The position numbers and the translations under genes were made by a program. From Piezodorus guildinii (lineage: Eukaryota; Arthropoda; Insecta; Hemiptera; Pentatomidae), in assembly GCA_023052935.1 (NCBI GenBank), contig CM041292.1, positions 144,301,143-144,365,142 of the forward strand: a stretch of DNA of 64,000 bases, written 5' to 3'. The notes below the pieces were generated by a model that searched no databases, was not told the DNA's origin, and saw nothing but the letters and a program-made list of their open reading frames with translations. Positions 47,736 through 59,970 of this stretch are shown piece after piece (the first letter of the stretch is position 1; the number at the start of each line of letters is the position of its first letter).

Positions 47736-48989
47736 TTAGTTTGATTGATTCCTAAAGAATACATATGTTATTATCAAATGAGGCGTAATCTAAAGCTTAT
47801 AGCACCCACATTGCAGCATTCAGTTGATCACTGCATGTCATGTCAATCCAGGCTTTATCTCCACCGATCTAGTCGCGTGACCTATTCAAGTGACCAATTC
47901 TTACTATCGTGTAGTTTAGCTTTAGGTAAGCGGAAATAATCAGAGTCTCAGAAACGTGACCTTTTTATATTGGAATTATTAAAAAAATTGTTCACTATAA
48001 TGTTAGAAAACCATCCGAACATTATTTTCAAGGACGCTATTACCGCTTAAAACTTTTATGGCAGTTGGTACATAAATTGTCAAACTTGGCCGTTTTAAAC
48101 ATAACTCAGAAGTCACATTCTGAATACTGATTATGCGGTAGGCTCGCCAACTAATCTTATCTCCTTTGTATTCCAAGTGATTTCGAAGTCACTCCATTGT
48201 CTTTTAACTTGTAATAGTGCTTAAGTAAGAGACAAGGTGTATCAATGTAGAACGGAAAACATTCATATAAATATTTACAGCTTATATTTACGTACAATTA
48301 TTTACAAAATGTTCAAAAATTAATTCAATTCCTTCATATGTTTAACTCTAATTTTATTTTTATTTACTTCAAAATAATGGGAAAATGCGATCTTTCAGGA
48401 TGTTAGAATGCAGAAACAAATCGTAGAAATAAATCGTCTATAAATCAATATATATGTTATGCCGAATTCTAAAACCCTGAAAGAAAGTAATTTTTTTATC
48501 ATTCAGATCCGTTGAGAACCTGGATTAGCATATTTTCATTATCTTCACTTAATAAATACATCATATTAGTTTGATTTTAGCTCTACTAATTAATAATTTC
48601 CAACTTTTTTTTATATCAAAGGCCATATTATTTAACATTTTTCATGAAATCCGATATTCAAACAGGGATACATTTTTGATCCTTAGGTCTTTATACAAAA
48701 TTATCAGATGCACTTAATTTGTTAGATAAGTTATTCTAGTCTCCTATAACGATATCATCAGTTTTTAAATAGATGTTTTTTTCCGGAAGGGATAAAAGAT
48801 TTTTCTGGTCAAAATGTGAGGAGTTAAAAAGGCCCTCTCTCCTTCCCCCTCCCCCTCAAAAATTATTATTCTGTTGCTACTGTTCGGTGCTACACAACTC
48901 GTTTCTACACATTTCTTGAGCTCTTCCGAGAATCATCTCTTATGAATTTTCAGGACACTTCAAATCAAAACACTTACACCAAATTCAAA
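47736..48989. other. AT-rich region, nothing recognised
   Basis: No supported feature. Confidence 0.45.
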
Positions 48990-49115
48990 CACAAACACAG
49001 TATCAGGTTATATAAGAGTCTTGAGGTTCAGTCAATTAATAAGCAACTGTGTTTAAGCTACGTTTCGAGAATATATTGTTCTCATATCCAAGTCCTAATA
49101 GTGGAAAAAAAAAAG
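48990..49115 (-). repeat. Single arm related to the 41584-41837 palindrome
   Basis: Shares CAGTCAAT.AATAA.CAA.TGT, CTACGTTTCGAGAATATATTG, TTCTCAT and TAGTGGAAAAAA with the palindrome arm. On the minus strand it carries GAGAA/TTCTC and GAAACGTAGC. No opposite arm nearby. Confidence 0.75.
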
Positions 49116-50805
49116 AAAAGGATCATAAAATTGGAATTCAATAATTAGTAGATGATGTTATCAAAGACAGAAAACTTTTTGGATAAATTTAAGAATGAAT
49201 TGAATTCACAACAAATGGGTAAACAGTAGTAAAATAAACATCTTAGTTAAAATTAATATTTTTATCAATATTGGGACTTACATAGACCTGTGTGGATATT
49301 ACAAACTTCGAAAGAACATTGAAACAAAGATGCTAAGAGTGGTACAAGGAGAGGTAGGGAGAGATTTTCTAAATTACTGTTTTCCGAGAATACTTTCTTT
49401 TTTTGTATGTGGTTAATGACAGTATGATTATAATTGTTATTGTTAAGTATTGTTAATATGTGTTTATTAAATTTGCATAATAAGAATTACGATTGTTAGG
49501 TATACGATGGTACGATATGGTATGATTTTTATATTTTTCAATGCTAATTATTTCTTTCATTTGTCTTTTGAAGATTTATTCATTTTTTTTTCATAATGTA
49601 TAATTTTTGATGAATGGAATTTGAGTGTATGCCTCGTATTTAACGTAAAACAATTTACTTTCGGATTATTATTTCATTTCCATTCCATCAATAAATATAA
49701 AGCAAGGGCATATAAATCAGACATTTAGAGATGGAAGTGGCTAGTCCTGAACCAGCGGGATTAAATCCCTAGGAGATTCGATTCGTCCATTCCAACCTGT
49801 CCCAATCCAATTCTCCGACCCCACCTCTTTTTAGGGCTTTGCTAGAAACTTCACCGCGTTATGGTCAAATATTGTTCTAGCATTCGATCAGCAGTCTTGT
49901 GTCTTTGATAACTATCCAGTTGTAGTCTAAAAAACGGACTTAAGAGTTGTGGTTAGTATTATCAATTATATTATTAATATCAAAATAAGACATTATGAAC
50001 AAATAGAATTGAATATAATAGAAAGTGATTTTTATACTGGGACTGGGTCCCTTGAGAATAACATATTTGCACAGTTTAAAATATACAACATGTCTGGCCA
50101 ACAGACAAGATGAACATAATTAACTAATATTTACAATGATGGATGGATATATACAAAAAATATAAAAATAAAATAAATAATAATTAAAATAAAAAAACAT
50201 TCCTCTGAAAATAGTTGTGTTGAACGAAAGGAAAAATAAATGAGTTTAAACATATAATAAAAAGAAGAAAAATAAATATTTACATTGTTTTGTTACTTGG
50301 TCTTTTAAGAATAACATAAGCTATGAAATAATAAAATGAAAATAAACGGAAATTAGATCTTATTAAGAGTTTGTATAATGTGCGCTTAGGTATAGGTTAG
50401 TAAATTAAGTAAATTAAGCTATCGGTGAAAGATTAGTAATTCCAAGTGATAACTCAAAGTCAGGATGGTTCGGTTAAAGAAAATTAGTGGACTGAATAGA
50501 TTAAAAAAAATAATAAAATAATGAAACTAAATGACTATACACAATATATTTATTAACCTAATGAAACATAAGAAACGTAATTGACCTAATAAAACTGATA
50601 TAAGAAAAGAAAAGAAAGGAAAGGTAACCTAATTAAACATATTTACGAAAATAGGAGAAACAAGCTCAACCTAATTAAACAGATCCAAGAAAAGATAATT
50701 AAGAAATTACAGAGATTTAATATTCCGATAAAGATATAAATAAATTAGATCAACAATAAAGGTGAAAGATAGACTATAGTCACGTAAACGAAGGTCAGTT
50801 GATAG
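49116..50805. other. AT-rich region, nothing recognised
   Basis: Low-complexity A/T DNA, one mid-GC block at 49730-49870 without a frame. Confidence 0.45.
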
Positions 50806-51020
50806 TTGACAATTGAAGGAATCGACGGCAGGGCGGCTCTTAAAGCTCTTAAAAGGCTTGTGAAGAAACTATCCAGCGGTAGAACTCCAATGTTTATTCA
50901 AGTTAGTAGATCCCAAGGGCATCTTCTTTTCAATCGCCTCGGAGGGTTATCAGGACTATGTGACTCTGATAGGATGCGGAAAAAGGGTCTATCTAGGTTG
51001 GGAGTTTGGAATTGAAAGTG
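50806..51020 (-). mobile_element. Jockey ORF2 C-terminal fragment
   Basis: Minus strand reads SHSPDNPPRRLKRRCPWDLL then a stop and INIGVLPLDSFFTSLL, which matches the end of ORF2 and the 3' UTR of copies at 12500 and 35230 (CTACCACT.GGTAG.TTCTTCAC). Confidence 0.8.
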
Positions 51021-51398
51021 GTAGTAACAAAAGTAGTACAAAAATAACAACTAGTACAAAAAGAATAAAATATTAAATTAAAAAAAAATTGTGTGGAGCA
51101 GTTGCATTTTTATTGTTGAATTGTTCTTAAAAAATCATAAATGTATTTATGTTTATACATCAGTGTGTCTACGGTATATGAATTTATGCAAAGATACTTG
51201 GGTATTCAGTTAGAATACAATTTTCAGTAGTCCTAAAAATCGTTTGTATTAGTTTTTCTACATTTGAAATTGTAGATGAAATTATTCCTCTGAATCGGTA
51301 TATTAAAAGAGCTACATATTATGGATAAGTTAAAGTGTTTCGCTCGTATCAAAAGTTTGTTGTTGGTATTGAAACACCCAGACATTTAGACTGTCGAA

Positions 51399-51605
51399 CT
51401 ATGCTGAAACTGAATTAGCATCGTTTGAGATTTGCCGTTCATATCGGCTACAAAGTGTGGGAGGCAGTGCCACCAATATCGACCCCCCAAGTTTAACCAA
51501 GCGAAAGTTCCGAGGGTTCATTACATCGGCTCCCGGCAATAATCCAATGTTTGTACACAGTTCTACCAACGGCTGGTCCGAGCCCTTCAAATCGTCCTCA
51601 TCCTA
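51399..51605 (-). CDS. Possible terminal exon of an unknown gene
   Basis: Minus strand: CACTTATTTAG at 51615-51605 resembles a 3' splice site, followed by an open stretch starting DEDDLKGSDQPLVELCTNIG and ending at TAG 51399, about 67 residues. Its composition is more balanced than the flanks and codons look natural. I recognise no domain. No upstream exon was found in the window, so it could equally be a relic of a repeat ORF. Confidence 0.3.
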
Positions 51606-52490
51606 AATAAGTGCACGATAAGTCTTTGAAGAATGCAACAACAGCGGGCATTCGAAGAAGAAAAAAAATAAGCTCGGTGGGTGTACACTAATTGGCCGAC
51701 CGAAATTGAATACGGATCAGAAATGAAGGCTCAGGGGAAATTCCCTCAGAGAGGGGAAAAAAATAATAGTTTAATTGGTAGGCCTGCCCTCCCTTGGGAA
51801 TCATTGTCTCCAAGGGAAATTGTAACGCAATCAGCGCGCTCTGGCGAGCCTATTAAATTACGGGCTACTGTGTCAACTCAACTGTGAGATCACTCAACTC
51901 ATTAATTTAAAACACTTTTACAAGTACAGTCAACAAGGGACCGGTATTTGAAATAGGACATTTACAATTCTTTCGATACTTTATACCAGATAACTTTAAT
52001 TCTTTCAATTTATAACGGAAAATTGATGAAGGGAATCAATAAACACTACCATAAATGTCCTTATAAACTTAGTATATCTTTAATTTCTTTTCTTTTTTGT
52101 AAAACAAAAGAAAGGTTTCATCAAATCAGAATCATTGATTATTCCAACTACCATTGGAAAAGTAGTTGAGAATCATTTATAGGGATTGAAGCTTTTTTGG
52201 AGCTTAATATTAAAAACAGTAAGACCCAGAACATAAGCAACTTTTACAAATAACTAGTATAAGCAATTTTATATGTGCCTAAATGTATTTGCAATAATAA
52301 AAAAACTAAAACCCATCAGGCCTACAGCATGGTTTTCAAATTATAAATTATCAATTGTAACAAGAATAGTAAAACAAAAATTAGGAAAGGCTAGGAATTC
52401 AATTTCAAGAAGCAAGGAGTTTCAGAATATAAACTGAAATGTCTGTACTAAAAAAAAGCTATACAACTACTCAACAATATTTTATTAAAC
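51606..52490. other. Spacer, nothing certain
   Basis: A GC-richer block at 51670-51890 includes a CCCTTGGGAATCATTGTCTC-CAAGGG hairpin. The remainder is AT-rich. Confidence 0.35.
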
Positions 52491-52651
52491 AATGTTAATT
52501 ATAGGGAGTTTCCATTCTCCCACCATGCGCCCTGATGATGACCCACAAAGGGGGTCGAAACGTTGGCAAACAATAAAATAGTTGAAACTATTTAGTTGTT
52601 TCATTAAATGACCGCCACCCGGACTAATTCCTTCCAGTAATGTTAATTATA
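52491..52651 (+). mobile_element. 135-bp insertion with 13-bp target duplication
   Basis: AATGTTAATTATA at 52491-52503 recurs at 52639-52651. Between them lie 135 bases with CTGATGA (52532-52538), T, a GACCC/GGGTC stem (52540-52544 with 52552-52556), GAAACGTTGGC (52557-52567) and then an AGTTGAAACTATTTAGTTG stretch and CCGCCACCCGG. Too small for any protein. Exact flanking repeats of this length suggest a short retroposed unit inserted fairly recently. Confidence 0.8.
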
Positions 52652-53135
52652 ATTTACCATATGCTAAAAGACTTCATACAAAACATAAAACAAATTCTGT
52701 ACTTACTCAATGAAATAGAGATTAATATTTTATTATGTAAATGCAGATGTTACCTCCGGTTTCAATCAGTGTGGAGAAATCAAGAAATCCATACGGTGTT
52801 TTGTCAGCATATTTTTTTTTTTTTTCAATGAAACCAGAATTAAACATTGGACATTTGAGTTCAGTTGGAATCTCTGATATCTGACAAATTTTTAAATATT
52901 TGTGTTACACTGAGTATAAACTAAACTTCATGTATGAAGAAATTCCGCTTCAGTAATCGAAATGTTTCAGACATTTTGCATATTCTTTTAAAATGTAAAA
53001 TTACATGAACATTTGTTAAATCAAAGAAATAGATATTTTATATTGTAACTATTTCCAGCCCTAGATTACAGTCCTTTTTCGTTTCACGGAACACTCAGTT
53101 TTAAAATGTACTAACATTCTATCAAGTACTTTTAA

Positions 53136-53812
53136 ACAGATGGAGTGGGCTCCGCTGTAATCTCGGAGGGCATAAAAATGTATTCGTTACCACCTTTCTG
53201 TTCATCATATCACGCTGAGTTGCTTGAAATAAATTGCGCGGTACATGATTCCATTATCAGCTCTGGGAATGCATTTATCTGCACAGATTCCAAATCGGCT
53301 CTTAAGGCTTTAACAAATACTTTTTCTGTGGACCCATTTGTGGTAGATACCTTAACACAATTAAAGGCATTAGAAAGGGTTGGTAGTAGAATAGAATGTA
53401 TATGGTTACCTGGTCACTGTGGCATAAAAGGAAATCATCTAGCTGATACCAAAGCGAAACTAGCTGTCACAGAAGGTCTGTTTGTTCCGGGTGTGTCAAC
53501 GCGGGAAGTAATCGCCCTCATAAAAGGAAAGGCTATAGAACATTGGCAAAAAGTATGTTTTTTTATGAGGGAGAATAAACTTAGAGTAGTAGAGCTTTCA
53601 GTGAAACCCAACCGAGCAGACCTACGGCTGTGCAGGACGGAGAGGAAGGCCACGGCTACCTGATGGCGAGGGGATCACCGCCTCAATGTACCTTCTGTGG
53701 GGTTATCCTCACAGTACCACATATACTGTTGGATTGCTTTTCCTTCGAAACCGAGCGAAGAGGGATTGGTATGGAGACTGAAATTGGGACAATATTAAAA
53801 AAAAAAAAATAA
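53136..53812 (+). pseudogene. RNase H domain of an I-type retrotransposon, 5'-truncated
   Basis: Opens at TDG (first catalytic Asp) with a few residues lost before VGSAVISEG, then YHAELLEINCAVHD (Glu), CTDSKSALKAL (Asp), IWLPGHCGIKGNHLADTKAK (last Asp) to 53663. A frameshift near 53630-53655 leads to PPQCTFCGVILTVPHILLDC, the C-terminal knuckle. Different subfamily from the element at 23.7-25.5 kb. Not active: RT is absent. Confidence 0.88.
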
Positions 53813-54192
53813 TAATTAGCATGTGAAGTTACCTGAAGCAGAACAATATTTACGGAAAACAGCGGTGGCACAAATCAACACTGCTCATAGTTTTGAAAGT
53901 TAATAATATAATTCATTTTACGAAATAAGGCTAAAACGAAGCTGGATGAGGGACCTTCTCTGCTAAATTAAAGCCTTGAAAGGGGTGCTGCTAGGCACTT
54001 TACTTCCCCATGTCTGATCCTCACATTTGTCCAATACATTTGCTAACACATATTTATAGTATAAATACCTATATTTTACAAGGGAACGGAAGATTGAGAT
54101 TCATGTAGTACGTGGAAGATTTAATGTTAGGAAGAAGAAAGAGAGAATAAATAACTAAATGTAAAATAATTACAGGCTCCAAAATAATAATA

Positions 54193-54194
<2 letters not shown>
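53813..54194. other. Probable 3' end of the RNase H element
   Basis: Broken frames (for example ALKGVLLGTLLPHV) may be its C-terminus and 3' UTR. No tail could be fixed. Confidence 0.35.

Positions 54195-54251
<57 letters not shown>
54195..54251. repeat. (TA)n tract
   Basis: About 57 bases of TA dinucleotides. Confidence 0.95.
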
Positions 54252-54254
<3 letters not shown>

Positions 54255-55424
54255 ATCCGATACAAGAGATACTTCCAAACTGGGGATAGTTGGAATGTTG
54301 ATCAAGGGGTCGCTGTTTCACCCTGACAGGTAAAAGCTTCCAGGCTAAATTCCTAATTCAGTTTGCTCTTGGCCTTACATCGCCTAAATAAGCAATTAAT
54401 TGTGAAGTCAATTAGTCTCTTCGAGGCCTCCTATTGTTTCAGCCCTTTCCCTTTCCCCTTTCTATGAAAAATTGTTATTTAAGACCCCGGCATCTGAAGG
54501 CTATTTTTTCTTCTTTTTTCATTAATAACGGTCTTTCCCAGTTCGATTTTTTTATTAAGCCTGTCGCTGAAAGTGAACTACTGATATTTCAAATAGATTA
54601 ATGCTCATTTCGATTTAATTTCCCGTCATTTAAATAATTAATATTCTCTTCAAGTATTTGTATTGTAATTGATATAACACAAAGATACAATTACGCTTCA
54701 TGGAGATAGATAAATTTAGCACTAGTAAAAAATTATAAATTTAATCATTCAATCTTGAAAGTTAATGGTGGGTGCGACTGTCTGATTTATTTTTGACTAG
54801 AGAGGAAATCATTACTCCCTGACAATGAATAATATCTTAAATGTTGTTCAGTTGTCATTGAAATCATTCGGATAATGGAAATAAGCGAACATTTTTATAT
54901 CATATAAAAAAAAAAAAAAAAAAATAACAAGTTCTTGATATGTTTTAGAGCAGTGATTGATAGCCCGATTTTAGCCGATATCATAAGCTGTTCATCTTTC
55001 CCTGGCATGAAACCATTGATCTTGTTCGTCCATTATCTTGAAAGGACGCCTGAGTCTTTCAACGATTGCTTTGGTCCTTCAACATAAGATTCATTTTGTT
55101 TTGGAAAGTATCAGAAATTGATATATTAAAAGAAAAAAATTCGTTTCTTCAATCCTTTGAATATAATAGGAAAAAGGGGCATCTTTATAGTCTTAAATAA
55201 AAAATAAGATAAGACGGATCAATGGCTGAAATAAAAAAAAAAAGCTAGTCCTGCCGTAAATATTGTTACAAGGAAAATTAAGCATATTTCAACACAGAAA
55301 ATAACGTTTTCAAAAACGTTATTGGAAAATAAAATGTATATTTAAAGAGACTAAAATGAAAAAGAAATTTCTCTAAATGCCTCTGTTTTGCCTTGACACA
55401 GGCATTTGATCTCCGCGACCAGTC
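54252..55424. other. AT-rich region, nothing recognised
   Basis: Poly(A) near 54906-54923, otherwise featureless. Confidence 0.45.
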
Positions 55425-55675
55425 ATTAACAGCAGCACGCATCACTTCTTGAGGACAAAATCTTTCGAAAAATACTATTGTTGTAACGGCCTAGAACCAC
55501 ATCGCATCTATCCACTCTTATTTGTTTTAGGAAAGTGGTTAGCCTTCGTCCAGTCATTGTTGGAAATGCACCCATCCTAAGGTCACTTTTTATTATACGA
55601 AACAGTGATCTGGCAGAGATTCTCATTTCCCGAGATATGATTTGTTGTTTTCGTATGGGAATTATTCTGAGCAGC
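55425..55675 (-). pseudogene. Second mariner-superfamily transposase fragment
   Basis: Minus strand reads IPIRKQQIISREMRISARSL, FRIIKSDLRMGAF, TGRRLT and then RYNNSIFRKIL. This matches the helix-turn-helix and linker of a common insect Tc1/mariner group (family form PVRKQKIMSREM...SRIxKxDLGLGA...TGxxLT...RKILFTDE). The frame breaks where the catalytic domain should begin. It is clearly a different lineage from the 22194-23113 mariner. No terminal repeats found. Confidence 0.75.
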
Positions 55676-57980
55676 CACTACCTCTGACAGGATTTGCCAT
55701 TCTCATAGTCCAGAGATGACCCGGTCGAGGTCTATAACATACAGATATGATCTCATTATATCTGTTTATAGTGCGGTACTCTAATCTACATTTCTCAACT
55801 TTGTGTAAGGCGACCATGGCTATTAGGTTTTCTTTATCACCCCACTCCATGTTGACTGAGAGAAACAAAAATAAATTGAGATCTTACAAAATATTATTAT
55901 TAAATTTACGAATTAATTCAGTGAGTTATTAAACTGTTCTAATTAATATTAAACTTCTCTATAGTTGATCGCCTGAGAATAATTGTGCATTACAGGAATG
56001 TCATACAGTATAGTATACCTAACGCGCCTGAAATGCTCCTCAGCATTTGAAATTGAACGATGGTTTTGTTGAAAATTGAAGTTTTACAAGTCGATTTAAA
56101 GATTAATTGACAAATTGAATAAATATTCTTAAAAGTGCAATAATTTCTTAATTATGAGCAACTATAAAAATGCACATAAAAATTTAATTAAATGATTATG
56201 AGATAATTTTTTTTTTTTTTAAACTTTGTTTTCTGTTTTAAGTTCATTTTAAATATAGATGACTTTCATAAGTGACTTTATTTTTTCTAATCTTTAAAAT
56301 TATGACAACGAGTGGACAAATGCATTTCAACTTTGAGTTTATTTAATGGTTCTTAAATTGACTTTGACTGCAGAGGTAAGTAAAGGTCGTGTGTTCTCTT
56401 CACCAGATTTTTTTACTTTATATGGATTTCAATATATTCAGATGTCAAACAAATCATGGAGCTACCATTGTGGCAAACATATATAATACGTGATATAATA
56501 AAATTAAAGAAACATCGATGTAAGATACAGTTTGGTTATTTATTTTTATTTATTTAATTATCTGTCCATTGCTATTGCTTCTCCTTTTTTTATTTATATT
56601 TTTTTTAAATCTTTTCTTACTACTTAAAACTCCCTGGTGCTGTAAAAGTGTCAAATCAACAGGTAAAAATATGATTTTATTAACCAAATCGTAGTTGCGC
56701 CACATCGTGTAAATAATAGCATTAATTGCCGTCTGCTAACTCGTAAACTATAATTTATAAAAACTGACCAAATATATATATATATATATGGGAAAAAATT
56801 AATAAATACATAAAGCATCAAAATTCTTCAATGTAGATATTATAGATTCGTTACATCTATTATGTTTAAAGAAACATAATACTTCTAATTTAAATATATA
56901 TTGAATATACAACCAACAAATATTATATAATACTTTTCCATTGTATTTTCTTTTTTTTTTTTTCATATTGGATACCTTATTTGGGTATAAGTAGAATATT
57001 CAAGATCCCTTAGAAAACAAAGCGCGCCACTGAGAGGCAATACCCCGACCCTACTTTTTATTGTTTGTATCAGTATTCCCGAGATGTAGCTCTTGTTTGA
57101 TCGAGTAGGGATATTCATGATATAAGCAGGGTCTGCCATCATGGGAATATATTCCAGAACCACATCTGATGCGGATATTTTCCTTTGGTCTGTTAAATTC
57201 TCCACTTATCCAAAGAAGATCCATTATGTGGTCCCGAGATTGACTCGGCAAACTCTCATCCCAAATTGCTTTTTTAATGTTGGCCAACTTTACGGTGGAA
57301 TAAATTAAATATTTTATCCCCCTGAATCTCAATAAGGCCCTAGACGGGGTATTATCTATTACTTTCTTAATAAGCAGGACATCGTGAACTTTTTCGCGCA
57401 CTTTCGGGCTAGCCGTAAATTTTACGATGAAGAATGGCTCTCTTTAGTGTTTTGTTTCAAAGTTTATTTTATAAATCACTTCCTTTAATATTGCCCAAGG
57501 GTTTTAAAAACGCTTTTATTCTAAATTAAAAAAGGATGCAGATCAATATTCGAAAATTCAGAATATATGTTCTAAAATTAATCATAGTGTGTTTCGGCCG
57601 CTCATCTGTTTTAAACATTCATTAGTTTAAATGAGGGACCGAAAGAAAATGTCTCAATTAAAAAACAAAATTATATCAACTCTTTTTCTGTAGTTTGAAT
57701 TATTGTTTGTATTATTAATTTAAAATTAGTTTGCAGAAAATAATTCATTAATTTAAACACAAAAGACATAAGGAAAATAAAAACGTATGTTTTTAGTTTA
57801 ACTTTTTAATTGTGTTTTTTTTTTTTTTTTTAATGCTATCACTGTAAATATGAAGAGGTTGTAACTAGTTAGTAGGCTATTTATCGTCGTCGGTTACACA
57901 AGTAGTTTGTGAGTCCGTACTTTTCATTCATATCATTAATCGAATTGATTTCGGTTAAATTTCCGATTATTCTATCGGTT
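55676..57980. other. AT-rich region, short repeat and unrecognised frames
   Basis: 56371-56415 repeats 8164-8207. Minus frames at 57401-57051 and 57205-56963 lie in a mid-GC block (57000-57260) and read as protein-like, but I recognise neither and they contradict each other by overlap. Confidence 0.35.
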
Positions 57981-58210
57981 ATGGGCCATTGGGAGGCCGG
58001 TTTTTCTCTCAATTATTTTTATTCATCAATAAGACGACACAAAACCACCTTCTACGGATTGCAGTTCAGCTACAAGTTGCCTGTAAACGTGTACGGACCA
58101 AGACTGAAGCCTGCTAAAATCTCTAATAACAATCTTGAAGTGGACCGCCTAGTACTGGACGGCTTGGCCAGACAACACCAGCATCAGTTTCTACACTTCG
58201 ATTACTTACC
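57981..58210 (+). CDS. Possible exon, ionotropic-receptor-like (tentative)
   Basis: An open plus stretch with clearly more balanced base use than both flanks, from about GGCCATTGGGAGGCC to CTTAACAGG, where GTATTT could be the donor. It decodes to GHWEAGFSLNYFYSSIRRHK, FYGLQFSYKLPV and FDYLPYLNRVF. The arrangement GxW..GF...RR...FxG.x and a later F.YL..L resembles, from memory, the start of the ligand-binding domain of insect ionotropic receptors. The ORF extends into A/T-rich sequence both ways. No partner exons could be assigned in the window, so this is a suggestion only. Confidence 0.3.
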
Positions 58211-59970
58211 TTATCTTAACAGGGTATTTCGGACATTTTCTTTTTCTTTTAATTGCACAATTAATTTAAATATAGATCTTTATGAGCTCATTAAAATTAG
58301 TATATATTAACTGTAAATATTAAATGTACCTCTGTCTTAATATTAATTATTATTAATCATTTAATTTAATTATCAACGTAATTTTTTTTCATTTGTTTTC
58401 TCATATGGATTTAAATAATTAAAATTTAATGCCTTTTTTTTATTTTGTAAATACAGTATTAAGTTTTATTATTGTTTATTTTCAAGTTGAAAATTATATG
58501 TAGGATTTGTCTTGTTTCTTTTTTTATTAAAATATAAAATAAGTGTTAATTTTTAAATTGGAATTTTTTTTTTCTTTATTTTTCTTCTTTTATTGGAATT
58601 ATGTTTCTTTTCTATTTTTCTAAAATTAATTTTATTATGTTCAACAATGAATGTATCAATAAATCAGGCTTCAAAAAAGCATTCGGAATCATTTGAAATT
58701 CCATCCAAATTTTTTTTTTAATTTTTAAAGACAACCATATTGTTCCAGCGTTGGTAATTTAGGGAAAGGTCGTCCAGGGGTGCAAGTTTGTTATCCTTAC
58801 GGCGCCCTAACAATAGTGTAAAGTATGAATGGACCTAAAAACAAAACTAATGATTTTAAAAAGAATATTTTTTTTATATTAATATTATTATTCATTATTC
58901 CTATGTAACTTATGATGATTTATGGACTATATTTGTTTCAGTATCAGAAAGCCTACAATGTTAATTTTATTGTATAATGTGATTTCTGAAAGTTAATCGC
59001 TAAGCGGTAAAATATTATATTTTTAGAATACTTTAGTAATTTATTCATCACTTTGAGTGTATTTTTTTAGTTATTTATATTGGTTTTAAGCTGTCTGATG
59101 AAAATTATTTAATTATTACCAAGGCCACATACATATTTATATAAAATGTCACTATTGTGAATTAATTATATATGGAATAAATAAATCTTCATTTAAAACT
59201 GAATTTAGGTGAAAACTTTCAGAGTTGCTGCTATTTATTATAAAAAAGAATATATTTACTAATGAAATTTAATCAATAAGTAATTATGTAACTGATACAC
59301 ATTACTATTTTAAATAACACTTGTTATGTACATATACTTGTAATCGTATATGTGTATATATTAGTATTAGTATATGTAAATAGGGATATTGTATATTTTG
59401 GAGTATTTACAGTGTCTAACATTTTTATCATGGAGTGCATTGAGGAGTATAAATATTGTTTTAGGAATTCCGTAAATTTTTATTGCAGGAAGGATGAGAT
59501 TCATCTGAGCTCATGGTGTAGGGCAGTTGCTGTAAGTCCTTTCAAAGGGACATAAGATACCCTTTTGTTTTGGTATATTTCTAACTCAATCAATTTTAAA
59601 ATCTCAATCTGCAATTAAAATCTTATGGAATTCATAATAAATATTAATGCAGTTTTATGGCAAATACAGTTTTAAAATGTTCTCCTAAGTAAAAACTACA
59701 AAATTAGCAATATTCCTAATCATTTTATTTTTGTAAAACTTAATACAAAGATAATTGAACCGTAAAAAGTAAGATTTGACTGAACTTCTCACTGCTATAA
59801 TCAACATGTTATTTTAGAACTTAACTTAACACTTTATTTTTTAAAGCTTAGTTTCGACTGTAGAATACATAATGAGTAGCTTAACTCGGTGTTGATTAAG
59901 CTCTTTTCTGCTCTGTTTTGTTTTCGTAAGAAGTCTACTCTAAAAGTAAGCAAACTAAGTTCGTGATTAG
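58211..59970. other. AT-rich region, nothing certain
   Basis: A small stretch at 59487-59530 is bounded by TTTTATTGCAG and GCT-GTAAGT, good splice-site matches, but encodes only about 15 residues and may be chance. Confidence 0.3.

Noticed and set aside
52532..52562. Calling a bona fide hammerhead ribozyme
   Set aside because: An extra U separates CTGATGA from stem II, and I could not define helix III or a cleavage site; kept only as a resemblance.
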